A stretch of DNA of 5,593 nucleotides from Wenzhouxiangella sp. (GCA_018400355.1 JAGYMV010000057.1:1-5593), one strand, 5' to 3'. Numbered from the stretch's first letter, positions 1 through 5,593 are shown. Translations and numbers: made by a program. The notes: generated by a model not told the origin, from the sequence alone.

Positions 1-1798
1 GGTCGATTTGATGTGTGTCAATCGTCTCAAAACGCATCAAGGCATCGGCCATGGTTTCGAGCTTATCTCGGTGAGATTCAAGAATGCCCATGGCTTGAGC
101 GTAAGCCTCATCAATGAATTGGCGCACCTCTTGGTCCAACTGACGGTGGGTCTCATCCGAGATGTGTTTGTGCTGCGTCACTGACCGTCCCAGAAACACC
201 TCATCTTCATTCTCACCATAAGCCAATGGGCCCATCTTGTCAGACAGCCCCCACTTGGTGACCATGTTGCGTGCGATCTGAGAGGCGCGCTCGATGTCAT
301 TGGAAGCGCCTGTGGTGACATGGTCTTTGCCGTAGATAATTTCCTCAGCCACACGGCCACCGAACAAGCTGGCCAACTGGGACCGAAGTTGCTGGCGCGT
401 CATCGAATATTTGTCTTCTTCAGGCAAGAACATGGTGACACCCAAGGCCCTGCCCCTTGGAATAATGGTCACTTTGTAGACTGGATCATGTTCGGGGACA
501 ATGCGGCCAACAATGGCGTGCCCCGCCTCATGGTAAGCCGTGAGACGCTTGTCTTCTTCAGACATCGCCATGGACTTCCGCTCAGCGCCCATCATGATTT
601 TGTCTTTCGCTTTCTCGAAGTGGATTTGCGAAACCGTCTTCTCATTTTCTCTGGCTGCAAACAAAGCCGCCTCATTGACCAAATTGGCCAAATCCGCGCC
701 AGAGAAACCAGGGGTCCCGCGTGCAATCACCCTCGCATCGATGTCATCCGACAACGGCACTTTGCGCATGTGGACTTTTAAAATCTGCTCGCGCCCACGC
801 AAGTCAGGCAGCGGCACCACAACTTGGCGATCAAAACGCCCCGGACGCAACAACGCCGGATCAAGCACATCGGGTCTGTTGGTTGCCGCAATCAAGATGA
901 TGCCTTCATTGCCCTCAAACCCATCCATTTCAACCAGCAGCTGATTGAGTGTCTGCTCACGTTCATCGTGCCCACCACCCAAACCTGCGCCGCGGTGCCG
1001 TCCAACCGCATCAATTTCATCGATGAAAATAATGCAAGGCGCATGTTTTTTGGCTGTCTCAAACATGTCGCGAACGCGTGAGGCGCCTACCCCCACAAAC
1101 ATCTCAACAAAATCAGATCCTGAGATGGAGAAAAATGGCACCTTGGCCTCACCGGCAATGGCCCGAGCCAAGAGGGTTTTACCCGTCCCTGGGGGACCCA
1201 CCATCAAAATCCCTTTGGGAATGTGCCCACCCAGACGCTGAAACTTCGCTGGGCTTCTCAGAAACTCCACAAGCTCGGTGACATCGTCTTTGGCCTCTTC
1301 GCAGCCAGCGACGTCTTCAAAGGTGACCTTGACTTGGTCTTCGCCTTGTAGCTTGGCCTTGGACTTGCCAAAGCTCATAGCACCCCCACGACCGCCCATG
1401 CCGCCTTGCATCTGGCGCATGAAATAAACCCACAGACCGACCAAAACCAGAACAGGCAATAGACTGATCAAGATATCCAAAAACAAAGACCGCCCCTCGG
1501 GCTCTTTGGCAATGATCTCTACTTGATTGTCCAACAGGTCTTTGATGAGGCCATCGTCGGTGGGCGCAACCACCGTAAAGGTTTGGCCATCGCGTCTGGT
1601 GCCTGTGATGGTTTTGGCACCTGGCGTTTCTTCAATTTGGACAGATCCCACTGCGCCACTTCGCACTTCATCGAGAAACATGGAATAGGTCATTTCTCGG
1701 GTTTGCTGTTGGGTTGGTTGTGAGTAGTAATTAAACACACTCATCAGGACCATCGCGATGATCACCCACATCAACAGATTCTTTGCAAAGTCACTCAA
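1..1798 (-). CDS. ftsH: ATP-dependent zinc metalloprotease FtsH (C-terminus cut by window edge)
   Basis: Membrane-anchored AAA+ protease that extracts and degrades misfolded membrane proteins and some cytosolic regulators; known E. coli substrates include LpxC and sigma-32. I translated the frame by hand: 599 uninterrupted codons with no frameshift. Visible landmarks are a first membrane helix at about residues 7-22, a periplasmic segment, and a second helix at about 105-126 ending in FMRQMQGG. The AAA domain follows with Walker A GPPGTGKT (201-208), the pore loop FVG starting at F234, Walker B IIFIDEID (256-263) and arginine fingers R318 and R321. The zinc site is HEAGH (423-427) with D501 in SNDIE as third ligand. 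All positions are E. coli (647-residue numbering) plus 6. Only the variable tail of roughly 50 residues is missing. The start is TTG at 1796-1798, preceded by GGAGAAG; the next in-frame ATG falls inside the first membrane helix. It lies 54 bases after rlmE, so it is probably co-transcribed. Confidence 0.98.
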   Translation of the reverse strand, partial: MSDFAKNLLMWVIIAMVLMSVFNYYSQPTQQQTREMTYSMFLDEVRSGAVGSVQIEETPGAKTITGTRRDGQTFTVVAPTDDGLIKDLLDNQVEIIAKEPEGRSLFLDILISLLPVLVLVGLWVYFMRQMQGGMGGRGGAMSFGKSKAKLQGEDQVKVTFEDVAGCEEAKDDVTELVEFLRSPAKFQRLGGHIPKGILMVGPPGTGKTLLARAIAGEAKVPFFSISGSDFVEMFVGVGASRVRDMFETAKKHAPCIIFIDEIDAVGRHRGAGLGGGHDEREQTLNQLLVEMDGFEGNEGIILIAATNRPDVLDPALLRPGRFDRQVVVPLPDLRGREQILKVHMRKVPLSDDIDARVIARGTPGFSGADLANLVNEAALFAARENEKTVSQIHFEKAKDKIMMGAERKSMAMSEEDKRLTAYHEAGHAIVGRIVPEHDPVYKVTIIPRGRALGVTMFLPEEDKYSMTRQQLRSQLASLFGGRVAEEIIYGKDHVTTGASNDIERASQIARNMVTKWGLSDKMGPLAYGENEDEVFLGRSVTQHKHISDETHRQLDQEVRQFIDEAYAQAMGILESHRDKLETMADALMRFETIDTHQID

Positions 1799-1803
1799 TG
1801 TAT

Positions 1804-1810
1804 CTTCTCC
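1804..1810 (-). promoter_or_regulatory. Ribosome binding site of ftsH
   Basis: On the minus strand GGAGAAG lies here, with the GGAG core 8 bases before the TTG codon at 1798-1796. This is the strongest Shine-Dalgarno match in the window, and it decides the start because no ATG is available at the beginning of the protein. Confidence 0.8.
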
Positions 1811-1827
1811 AGCGAATCGAACGTTTC

Positions 1828-1833
1828 ATTTTA
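1828..1833 (-). promoter_or_regulatory. Possible -10 element of an internal ftsH promoter
   Basis: In the 54-base rlmE-ftsH gap the minus strand reads TAAAAT, five of six bases matching the sigma-70 -10 consensus, with the TTG start about 30 bases downstream. I see no good -35 hexamer 16-18 bases upstream; the best is CTGAAG, overlapping the end of rlmE. A weak secondary promoter for ftsH is possible, but the match could be chance. Confidence 0.25.
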
Positions 1834-1852
1834 ACCCAGAACGCAGGTGACT

Positions 1853-2473
1853 TCAGGCTTTCAGCCCCCGCGCCACCAAGTAGACTTCACGACTTTGGGC
1901 CCGTGAAGCCTTGGGCTTTCTCACTTTAACAGACTTAAATGATCCCCTAACCTCAGTGAGAAAGGCGTCAAAGCCAGCACCTTGGAAGACTTTGACCACA
2001 AAAACCCCATTTTGATTCAACCAGTCTCGAGCAAAATCCAAGGCCAACTCAGCCAAGTACATGCTTTTGGCCTGATCTGAGGGACCAATACCTGAAATAT
2101 TGGGGGCCATATCGGACAAGACAACATCAACTTGGGTCCCCTCTCCGAGCTTGGCAAGCTCGGCCTCCAATCTTTCCAACACGGGCTTTTCTCGAAAATC
2201 ACCCTGAATCCAGTCCACGCCCTCAATCGGCTCCATCTCCAAGATATCCAGAGCGAATACCCGCCCTCGCTCACCCAGCTTTTTCAGTGCCACCTGACAC
2301 CAGCCGCCGGGGGCGGCGCCCAAATCCACGACCACACGGGCTTTGGAAAACAGCGCATCTGAATCGTCCAGCTCCATCAGCTTGAAGGCCGAGCGGGCCC
2401 GCCAGCCCTCCTCATGCGCCCGCTTGACATAGGGGTCATTGCGTTGTCGTTGCGTCCAGTTTTTTGAACTCAC
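1853..2473 (-). CDS. rlmE: 23S rRNA (uridine-2552 2'-O)-methyltransferase RlmE
   Basis: Cytosolic SAM-dependent enzyme (FtsJ/RrmJ family) that methylates the 2'-hydroxyl of U2552 in the A loop of 23S rRNA late in 50S assembly. The protein has 206 residues, against 209 in E. coli. The SAM motif VDLGAAPGGW is at 49-58 and SDMAPN at 120-125. The K-D-K-E catalytic tetrad of the family is complete: K31 (in SAFKL), D121, K161 (in VVKVFQG) and E196 (in SREVY). The C-terminal stretch KVRKPKASRAQSREVY is typical. The start is GTG at 2471-2473, with GGAG ending 5 bases upstream; it encodes SSKNWTQRQR, a sensible basic N-terminus. It is the first gene of a pair with ftsH and is divergent from yhbY, the usual gammaproteobacterial order. 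The function is sure; the exact start is nearly so. Confidence 0.98.
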   Translation of the reverse strand: MSSKNWTQRQRNDPYVKRAHEEGWRARSAFKLMELDDSDALFSKARVVVDLGAAPGGWCQVALKKLGERGRVFALDILEMEPIEGVDWIQGDFREKPVLERLEAELAKLGEGTQVDVVLSDMAPNISGIGPSDQAKSMYLAELALDFARDWLNQNGVFVVKVFQGAGFDAFLTEVRGSFKSVKVRKPKASRAQSREVYLVARGLKA

Positions 2474-2478
2474 GTGCT

Positions 2479-2482
2479 CTCC
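2479..2482 (-). promoter_or_regulatory. Ribosome binding site of rlmE
   Basis: Minus-strand GGAG lies 5 bases before the GTG codon at 2473-2471. It supports this non-ATG start, and no in-frame ATG exists nearby. Confidence 0.7.
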
Positions 2483-2499
2483 AACCGTGTCTTTCGATT

Positions 2500-2519
2500 C
2501 ATTGTGATCAGGTACAATG
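2500..2519. repeat. Inverted repeat CATTGT-N8-ACAATG (operator-like)
   Basis: The arms at 2500-2505 and 2514-2519 are perfect reverse complements around an 8-base spacer. The right arm contains the TACAAT -10-like hexamer of yhbY except for its first base. The size and spacing suit a dimeric DNA-binding protein, but no known regulator motif is recognised. Confidence 0.5.
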
Positions 2520-2530
2520 GCATGATGCCA
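2518..2530. repeat. Perfect 13-base palindrome across the yhbY start codons
   Basis: TGGCATGATGCCA is perfectly symmetric around its central G at 2524. It contains both candidate ATG codons of yhbY (2522 and 2525) and overlaps the neighbouring inverted repeat by two bases. As RNA, only TGGC/GCCA could pair (4 bp) with the start codons in the loop; as DNA, the full 13 bases could be a binding site. Confidence 0.5.
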
Positions 2531-2830
2531 CTAAGCACTCACCAAAAAAAATATCTTCGCGGCCTATGCCATGCGCTCCAACCCGTTGTCACCATCGCTG
2601 ATAAAGGCTTGAGTGAAACCGTGGGCCAAGAGATCGAAACAGCGTTGTCACACCACGAATTGATCAAAGTTCGCGTTCGCCAGGACAGAGACCTGCGCCA
2701 ACAGACCATCGAGGCGCTGGTCCATTCCATGTCAGCAGACGCTGTCATGACCATCGGCCAGGTATTGTGTCTCTACCGACCCAATCCGAAACGGCCGGCT
2801 GATAAGCGAATCAAGTTACCCAAAGCGTAA
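2522..2830 (+). CDS. yhbY: YhbY family RNA-binding protein (CRM domain)
   Basis: Small single-domain CRM protein; family members associate with pre-50S particles and are thought to help ribosome assembly. The product is 102 residues (E. coli 97). It begins LSTHQKKYLRGLCHALQPVV, closely matching the family's N-terminus, and continues with ALSHHELIKVRV at 41-52 and the C-terminal strand VLCLYRPNPKRP. The conserved GxxG loop reads Ala-Asp-Lys-Gly at 26-29, so the first glycine is replaced, as I recall for Pseudomonas-type homologues. The frame stays open back to a GTG at 2474, but homology begins at 2522-2525. ATG 2522 is chosen because AGG ends 9 bases upstream; ATG 2525 is equally compatible with the family. 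The gene is divergent from rlmE, which also acts on the 50S subunit, and lies 4 bases before the next gene, so an operon is likely. A run of eight A lies at 2544-2551. Confidence 0.95.
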   Translation: MMPLSTHQKKYLRGLCHALQPVVTIADKGLSETVGQEIETALSHHELIKVRVRQDRDLRQQTIEALVHSMSADAVMTIGQVLCLYRPNPKRPADKRIKLPKA

Positions 2831-2834
2831 GTGT

Positions 2835-3215
2835 ATGCAATTAACTGAGCACAAACCGGGGGATCACCACTTTATTCGATCGGTGAGCCCCAATCAGGTG
2901 GTGATCACGAACCAAGTGCACACAAGCAGTGTCATTGTGGGTGCCCACCTATTGCACACCGATTGGCCGGTGAGCTCACTGGCTGAACTCACGCCCGACA
3001 CGATTGAGCCCTTGCTAGAGCACCAGCCCGAACTGGTGATTCTGGGTGTGGGCAGCGAGCAGTGCTTCCCCCCAGCGAGCGTCTATCACGCCTTTTTATC
3101 CCGCCATGTGGGCCTTGAGTGCATGACACTCCAAGCCGCCAGCCGGACATTTAACGTCTTAATGAGCGAGAATCGACGCGCACTGGCGGCCTTGATCTTG
3201 CCAAGCTCTCAATAA
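2835..3215 (+). CDS. Mth938-like domain protein (DUF498 family) of unknown function
   Basis: This 126-residue soluble protein spans one Mth938/DUF498 domain. Relatives include bacterial proteins without an assigned role and, in eukaryotes, AAMDC and the complex I assembly factor NDUFAF3. Family features seen: an N-terminal strand region with HHFIRSVSPNQVVI; PELVILGVGSEQCFPP at 65-80, corresponding to the usual LGTG..Q.FPP stretch; and the C-terminal ASRTFNVLMSENRRALAALI at 102-121. In many bacterial members the residue before RT(F/Y)N is cysteine, but here it is serine (S103). No signal peptide or membrane helix is visible. The ATG follows the yhbY stop by 4 bases with no clear Shine-Dalgarno, suggesting translational coupling to yhbY. 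A 52-base gap then separates it from oxyR. The family assignment is from motif memory; no function is claimed. Confidence 0.85.
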   Translation: MQLTEHKPGDHHFIRSVSPNQVVITNQVHTSSVIVGAHLLHTDWPVSSLAELTPDTIEPLLEHQPELVILGVGSEQCFPPASVYHAFLSRHVGLECMTLQAASRTFNVLMSENRRALAALILPSSQ

Positions 3216-3243
3216 GAAATACCCAACGAAACCCATTTATTGA

Positions 3244-3261
3244 TAGTTTTTGCATATACTA
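3244..3261. promoter_or_regulatory. Probable oxyR promoter with an overlapping imperfect palindrome
   Basis: TATACT at 3255-3260 matches five of six -10 bases and lies 7 bases before the oxyR ATG. No -35 hexamer is seen at 15-19 bases. The 18 bases TAGTTTTTGCATATACTA form a dyad with 7 of 9 pairs complementary, covering the -10. LysR-type regulators commonly bind such dyads, and OxyR is known to repress its own gene in E. coli. The fit to the published OxyR consensus ATAGnT-N4-AnCTAT is partial at best: the left half matches and the right half is shifted. Confidence 0.45.
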
Positions 3262-3267
3262 AAAAGC

Positions 3268-4170
3268 ATGAACATACGCGCCTTGCAGTACTTTATTGCT
3301 TTGGCTGAGTTGCGGCACTTCCGCAAAGCGGCCGAACGGTGCCATGTGAGTCAACCCACTTTATCCACTCAGATCCGCAAACTTGAAGAACAGTTGGGCA
3401 ATGATCTGATTGAACGAAACTCTCGCCAAGTCCTGCTCACCCCATTGGGGGAAAAAGTGTTAGAAAGCGCCCGCGTCATTGTGGGTGAAACACAAGCCAT
3501 TCGCCAAATTGCCCGGGATGCAGATGACCCATACAGCGGCACCTTAAGCATTGGGGTCTTCCCTACCCTGGCCCCTTACTTGCTGCCCCATGTCATTCCA
3601 AACATTCGGAAAAAATTCCCGAAACTCACCATTCGGCTATTTGAAGAGAAGACCGAACAAGTGATGACCATGTTAATGGATGGCACACTCGATGCCATCT
3701 TGCTGGCGCCACCCATCGACGATGACCAAATCCATGTCGAAGCCTTGTTCGATGAACCGTTCGTTTTTGTCGCACCCAGCGATCACCCGCTGAGCAAAAA
3801 AAAGAGCCTTCGAGTCGAGGATTTGAAGACAGAAAAACTGTTGTTGTTGGAGGATGGGCACTGCCTGCGGGATCATGCGCTGGCGGTTTGTCAGTTGTCG
3901 GGCGCCATAGAGCGATTGGATTTTCAGGCCTCTAGTTTAGAAACCCTGAGATATATGGTCGCTGCAGGAAGTGGCATCACACTCATGCCCATCTTGGCCA
4001 CCAAACCCCCAGTGACCCCCATCGACAATGTGGTGGTTCGGCCTTTCCAAACGCCCGCCCCACAACGCACCATTGCGATGGCTTGGCGCAAAAGCAGTTT
4101 GCGCGAAGAGTTGTTGCTGGCGGTGGCTGGTGTCTTTAAGGCCATCCAGCCCAATCTATTGCAATCCTAA
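3268..4170 (+). CDS. oxyR: Peroxide-sensing LysR-type regulator OxyR
   Basis: LysR-family transcription factor that senses hydrogen peroxide through a reversible disulfide and activates defence genes such as catalase and peroxiredoxin. The product is 300 residues (E. coli 305). An N-terminal winged helix-turn-helix (about 1-60) contains HFRKAAERCHVSQPTLSTQI, followed by a linker helix and a two-lobed sensor domain from about 90. The sensor signature LLLEDGHCLRD carries C199, and C208 follows nine residues later; these are the E. coli numbers of the two redox cysteines. H198, R201, T100 and T129, near the peroxide site in E. coli, are also present. SSLETLRYMVAAGSGIT at 222-238 is typical. ATG 3268 gives the canonical MNIR start; the frame is open back to a TTG at 3250, but that adds six residues absent from the family. 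Shine-Dalgarno is poor (AAAAAG). It converges on the GldG-type gene; no catalase or ahpC neighbour is visible. Eight A occur at 3796-3803. Confidence 0.97.
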   Translation: MNIRALQYFIALAELRHFRKAAERCHVSQPTLSTQIRKLEEQLGNDLIERNSRQVLLTPLGEKVLESARVIVGETQAIRQIARDADDPYSGTLSIGVFPTLAPYLLPHVIPNIRKKFPKLTIRLFEEKTEQVMTMLMDGTLDAILLAPPIDDDQIHVEALFDEPFVFVAPSDHPLSKKKSLRVEDLKTEKLLLLEDGHCLRDHALAVCQLSGAIERLDFQASSLETLRYMVAAGSGITLMPILATKPPVTPIDNVVVRPFQTPAPQRTIAMAWRKSSLREELLLAVAGVFKAIQPNLLQS

Positions 4171-4201
4171 AAACAACCAATCGCAGACCCAATGGGCGCG
4201 T

Positions 4202-5593
4202 TTAGCGTCCTACCCTTGCTCGGCCTCGCTGCCACCGTAAGAAGAGACCAAAGAAGACCACCACCAAGGGCATCAGCAAAATATTGACCCAAGTGAGCTG
4301 TCGCCCCAACTGATCAATCTCTTCATCTAAATTGCGGCGCACTCGGCGAAGTTCCTGCCTCAGTTCCAAACGCGCCTCAATGAAAGCGGACAGTTCAGCG
4401 CGCTGAGCCTCGCTCATATCCTCAGGAGACTCTGAGCGCAATGCAGACAGCTGCTGATCCGCCTCGGCCAATGCCGCCTCTAAGCGCTGCTCGGTGTCTA
4501 ATAAGCGAGCCTCGGCTGAGCGCCGAAGCGCATCGACCAAGACAAATGGCCGAAGGGAACGCTCGCGACTTCTAATGGCAATCAGACTTGGATCACCAAT
4601 CAGATTATCGATGGCATTCAACACAAACGCGCCATTGCTGGCGAAGTTCTCCATCAGCTCGGTGCCGAGGAAATTTTGGCGACTCACCCAGTAGCGATCC
4701 GCCATAAAATCAACATCCGCCACCACCACCGCATCCGTGGGCTGGCGAATCCGCAACGCCATCACGCTGTCACCACCCATGCTGGGCAACTCATTGAGCA
4801 AGTCAGTGGTCATGGCTTCAACCGGTTGCTCGGACAACAGACGGGTCACTGGGAAGCGGGCGGATTGCTCTGAAGCCATCCACAATGGGATCGACCCATC
4901 ATCGGCGCCCGACAAAGTCTCAAAATGCCCGACAGTGGCCACATTGACTGCCTCAAGGTCACTGGTGATGACATCATCAACACTCAATGCACGGGTGCCC
5001 AACCCCAATATGGCTGGGTGTCTGATGGGCGCAGCATCGGCCTCTAACGTCACCTGCAAGCCATAGGCTCCATCCGCGACAAATTCGTCGGGCCGCATGG
5101 CAACACCGAGCGTCTCAAGCAGATCAAACACGGCCGGGTCGGCCGGAGGTGCTTGAGGGAGCGTTTGAATCAAAGGGTCCAAAAACACCAAAAACCGCTG
5201 CCCCTGGCCAATGGCTACCTGCAATTCTCCAACAAGGCCTTCTGTCATCATTGAGGGCTGAATCATCAGCACCAAATCCACCTCAGAGGGCAATTGCTCG
5301 GCTGTGACCGGCACCTCCACCAGCTCATAGAGTGAATCCATTTGCTCATAGACCACCCAGCTTTGAATGGGCAAGTCAGTGATCAATGCGATCCTGGGTC
5401 GCTGGGTGCGTTGGACCCGATCAATGCGCTGGAGCAACTCATACTCTAAGACATGCTCGCGCTGTGGCGATAGAAAAGGCAGCACCACCTGCTGCCCGTT
5501 GTCGGCAGTGATGACCACCCCAAAATAGACCCTCTCTTGGCTTGGGCCAATGGGCAGACCGTTCAAGCCAGCCAACAGCGCTTCATCTTCAAC
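4202..5593 (-). CDS. GldG-type ABC transporter auxiliary protein (5' end beyond window)
   Basis: The visible part is 463 residues plus the TAA stop at 4202-4204. The frame is open to the right edge, so the true start, and probably an N-terminal membrane helix, lies outside. A TTG at 5573-5575 is not a credible start because homologous-looking sequence continues upstream. Features resembling the ABC_transp_aux/GldG family: VYFGVVI and LPFLSPQREHVLEYEL near the start, a segment from RPRIALIT (65-72), VDLVLMIQPS (105-114), FLVFLDP (134-140), ADVDFMADRYWV (292-303) and NAIDNLIGD (326-334) followed by IRSRERSLRPF. A long charged, Leu/Arg/Glu-rich coiled coil covers about 355-432, and a final membrane helix about 436-452 ends in an Arg-rich tail. 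The likely topology is a large periplasmic domain between two membrane helices. Partners would be an ABC ATPase and permease encoded upstream. The transported substrate is unknown, and gliding cannot be inferred. Confidence 0.85.
   Translation of the reverse strand, partial: VEDEALLAGLNGLPIGPSQERVYFGVVITADNGQQVVLPFLSPQREHVLEYELLQRIDRVQRTQRPRIALITDLPIQSWVVYEQMDSLYELVEVPVTAEQLPSEVDLVLMIQPSMMTEGLVGELQVAIGQGQRFLVFLDPLIQTLPQAPPADPAVFDLLETLGVAMRPDEFVADGAYGLQVTLEADAAPIRHPAILGLGTRALSVDDVITSDLEAVNVATVGHFETLSGADDGSIPLWMASEQSARFPVTRLLSEQPVEAMTTDLLNELPSMGGDSVMALRIRQPTDAVVVADVDFMADRYWVSRQNFLGTELMENFASNGAFVLNAIDNLIGDPSLIAIRSRERSLRPFVLVDALRRSAEARLLDTEQRLEAALAEADQQLSALRSESPEDMSEAQRAELSAFIEARLELRQELRRVRRNLDEEIDQLGRQLTWVNILLMPLVVVFFGLFLRWQRGRARVGR

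Larger units (their letters stand above)
2474..2521. promoter_or_regulatory. Divergent control region between rlmE and yhbY
   Basis: These 48 bases separate the two divergent genes and must hold or adjoin the start signals for both. Seen directly: the rlmE Shine-Dalgarno at the left end, and a perfect 6-base inverted repeat, CATTGT-N8-ACAATG, at 2500-2519. TACAAT at 2513-2518 on the plus strand matches five of six -10 bases, and an AGGT that could serve yhbY overlaps it. No convincing -35 hexamer is found for either direction, and I see no sigma-32-type promoter. The promoters may therefore extend into the 5' ends of the two genes. Confidence 0.55.

Noticed and set aside
320..1281. Several plus-strand open frames across ftsH
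   Set aside because: They lie antisense to a fully conserved FtsH reading frame, show no family motifs and lack ribosome binding sites. They are shadows of codon bias.
2474..2521. N-terminal extension of yhbY to a GTG at 2474
   Set aside because: The 16 extra residues have no counterpart in the YhbY family. The GTG exists only because CACGTG at 2471-2476 is a palindrome that also provides the rlmE GTG on the other strand.
3240..3245. TTGATA as a -35 element for oxyR
   Set aside because: It is only 9 bases from TATACT, and no -10-like hexamer lies 16-18 bases downstream.
3250..3267. TTG start adding six residues to OxyR
   Set aside because: OxyR proteins begin MNIR, and from ATG 3268 the residue numbers match E. 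coli exactly at C199 and C208. The TTG lies within the promoter-like sequence.
3216..3267. OxyS-like small RNA gene next to oxyR
   Set aside because: The gap is only 52 bases, and the upstream gene is co-oriented and coding up to 3215, so there is no room and no terminator hairpin.
4182..4200. Hairpin between oxyR and the GldG-type gene as a bidirectional terminator
   Set aside because: Only CCC/GGG around AAT, plus CGC/GCG separated by bulges, can pair. The T5 on the minus strand (4169-4173) is 8 bases away, and no U-tract follows on the plus strand. Too weak to call.
4494..5066. Plus-strand open frames across the GldG-type gene
   Set aside because: Antisense to a long continuous coding frame with recognisable family features; no independent coding evidence.

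Overview
The window looks like ordinary chromosome from a gammaproteobacterium. The main reason is the head-to-head arrangement of rlmE-ftsH and a yhbY-type gene, which is typical of that class. FtsH, RlmE and OxyR all read like close relatives of the Enterobacteria/Pseudomonas proteins, and OxyR even keeps the E. coli residue numbers for both redox cysteines. The YhbY loop (Ala-Asp-Lys-Gly) resembles the Pseudomonas form more than the E. coli form. The genus cannot be settled from this window, although a non-enteric, possibly marine lineage would fit.

Layout. Minus strand, bases 1-2473: rlmE (GTG start, complete) followed by ftsH (TTG start, runs off the left edge). Plus strand, 2522-4170: yhbY, a small Mth938-domain protein 4 bases later, then oxyR behind its own 52-base leader region. 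Minus strand, 4202 to the right edge: the C-terminal 463 residues of a GldG-type auxiliary protein of an ABC transporter, converging on oxyR with 31 bases between. No gap between genes exceeds 60 bases, and I see no RNA gene, mobile element, CRISPR array or long repeat.

How the genes work together. rlmE and yhbY both serve late assembly of the 50S ribosomal subunit and share one 48-base divergent control region. That region holds two overlapping inverted repeats, one of which spans the yhbY start codons. ftsH supplies membrane protein quality control. oxyR is the peroxide sensor and stands apart, with a -10-like hexamer lying inside an imperfect palindrome. The GldG-type gene probably belongs to a separate operon whose ATPase and permease genes would lie beyond the right edge.

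I did not find a clearly new system. The points most worth a second look are the dyads between rlmE and yhbY, the palindrome at the oxyR promoter, the possibly leaderless yhbY and oxyR messages, and the two proteins of unknown role (the Mth938-domain protein and the GldG-type protein).
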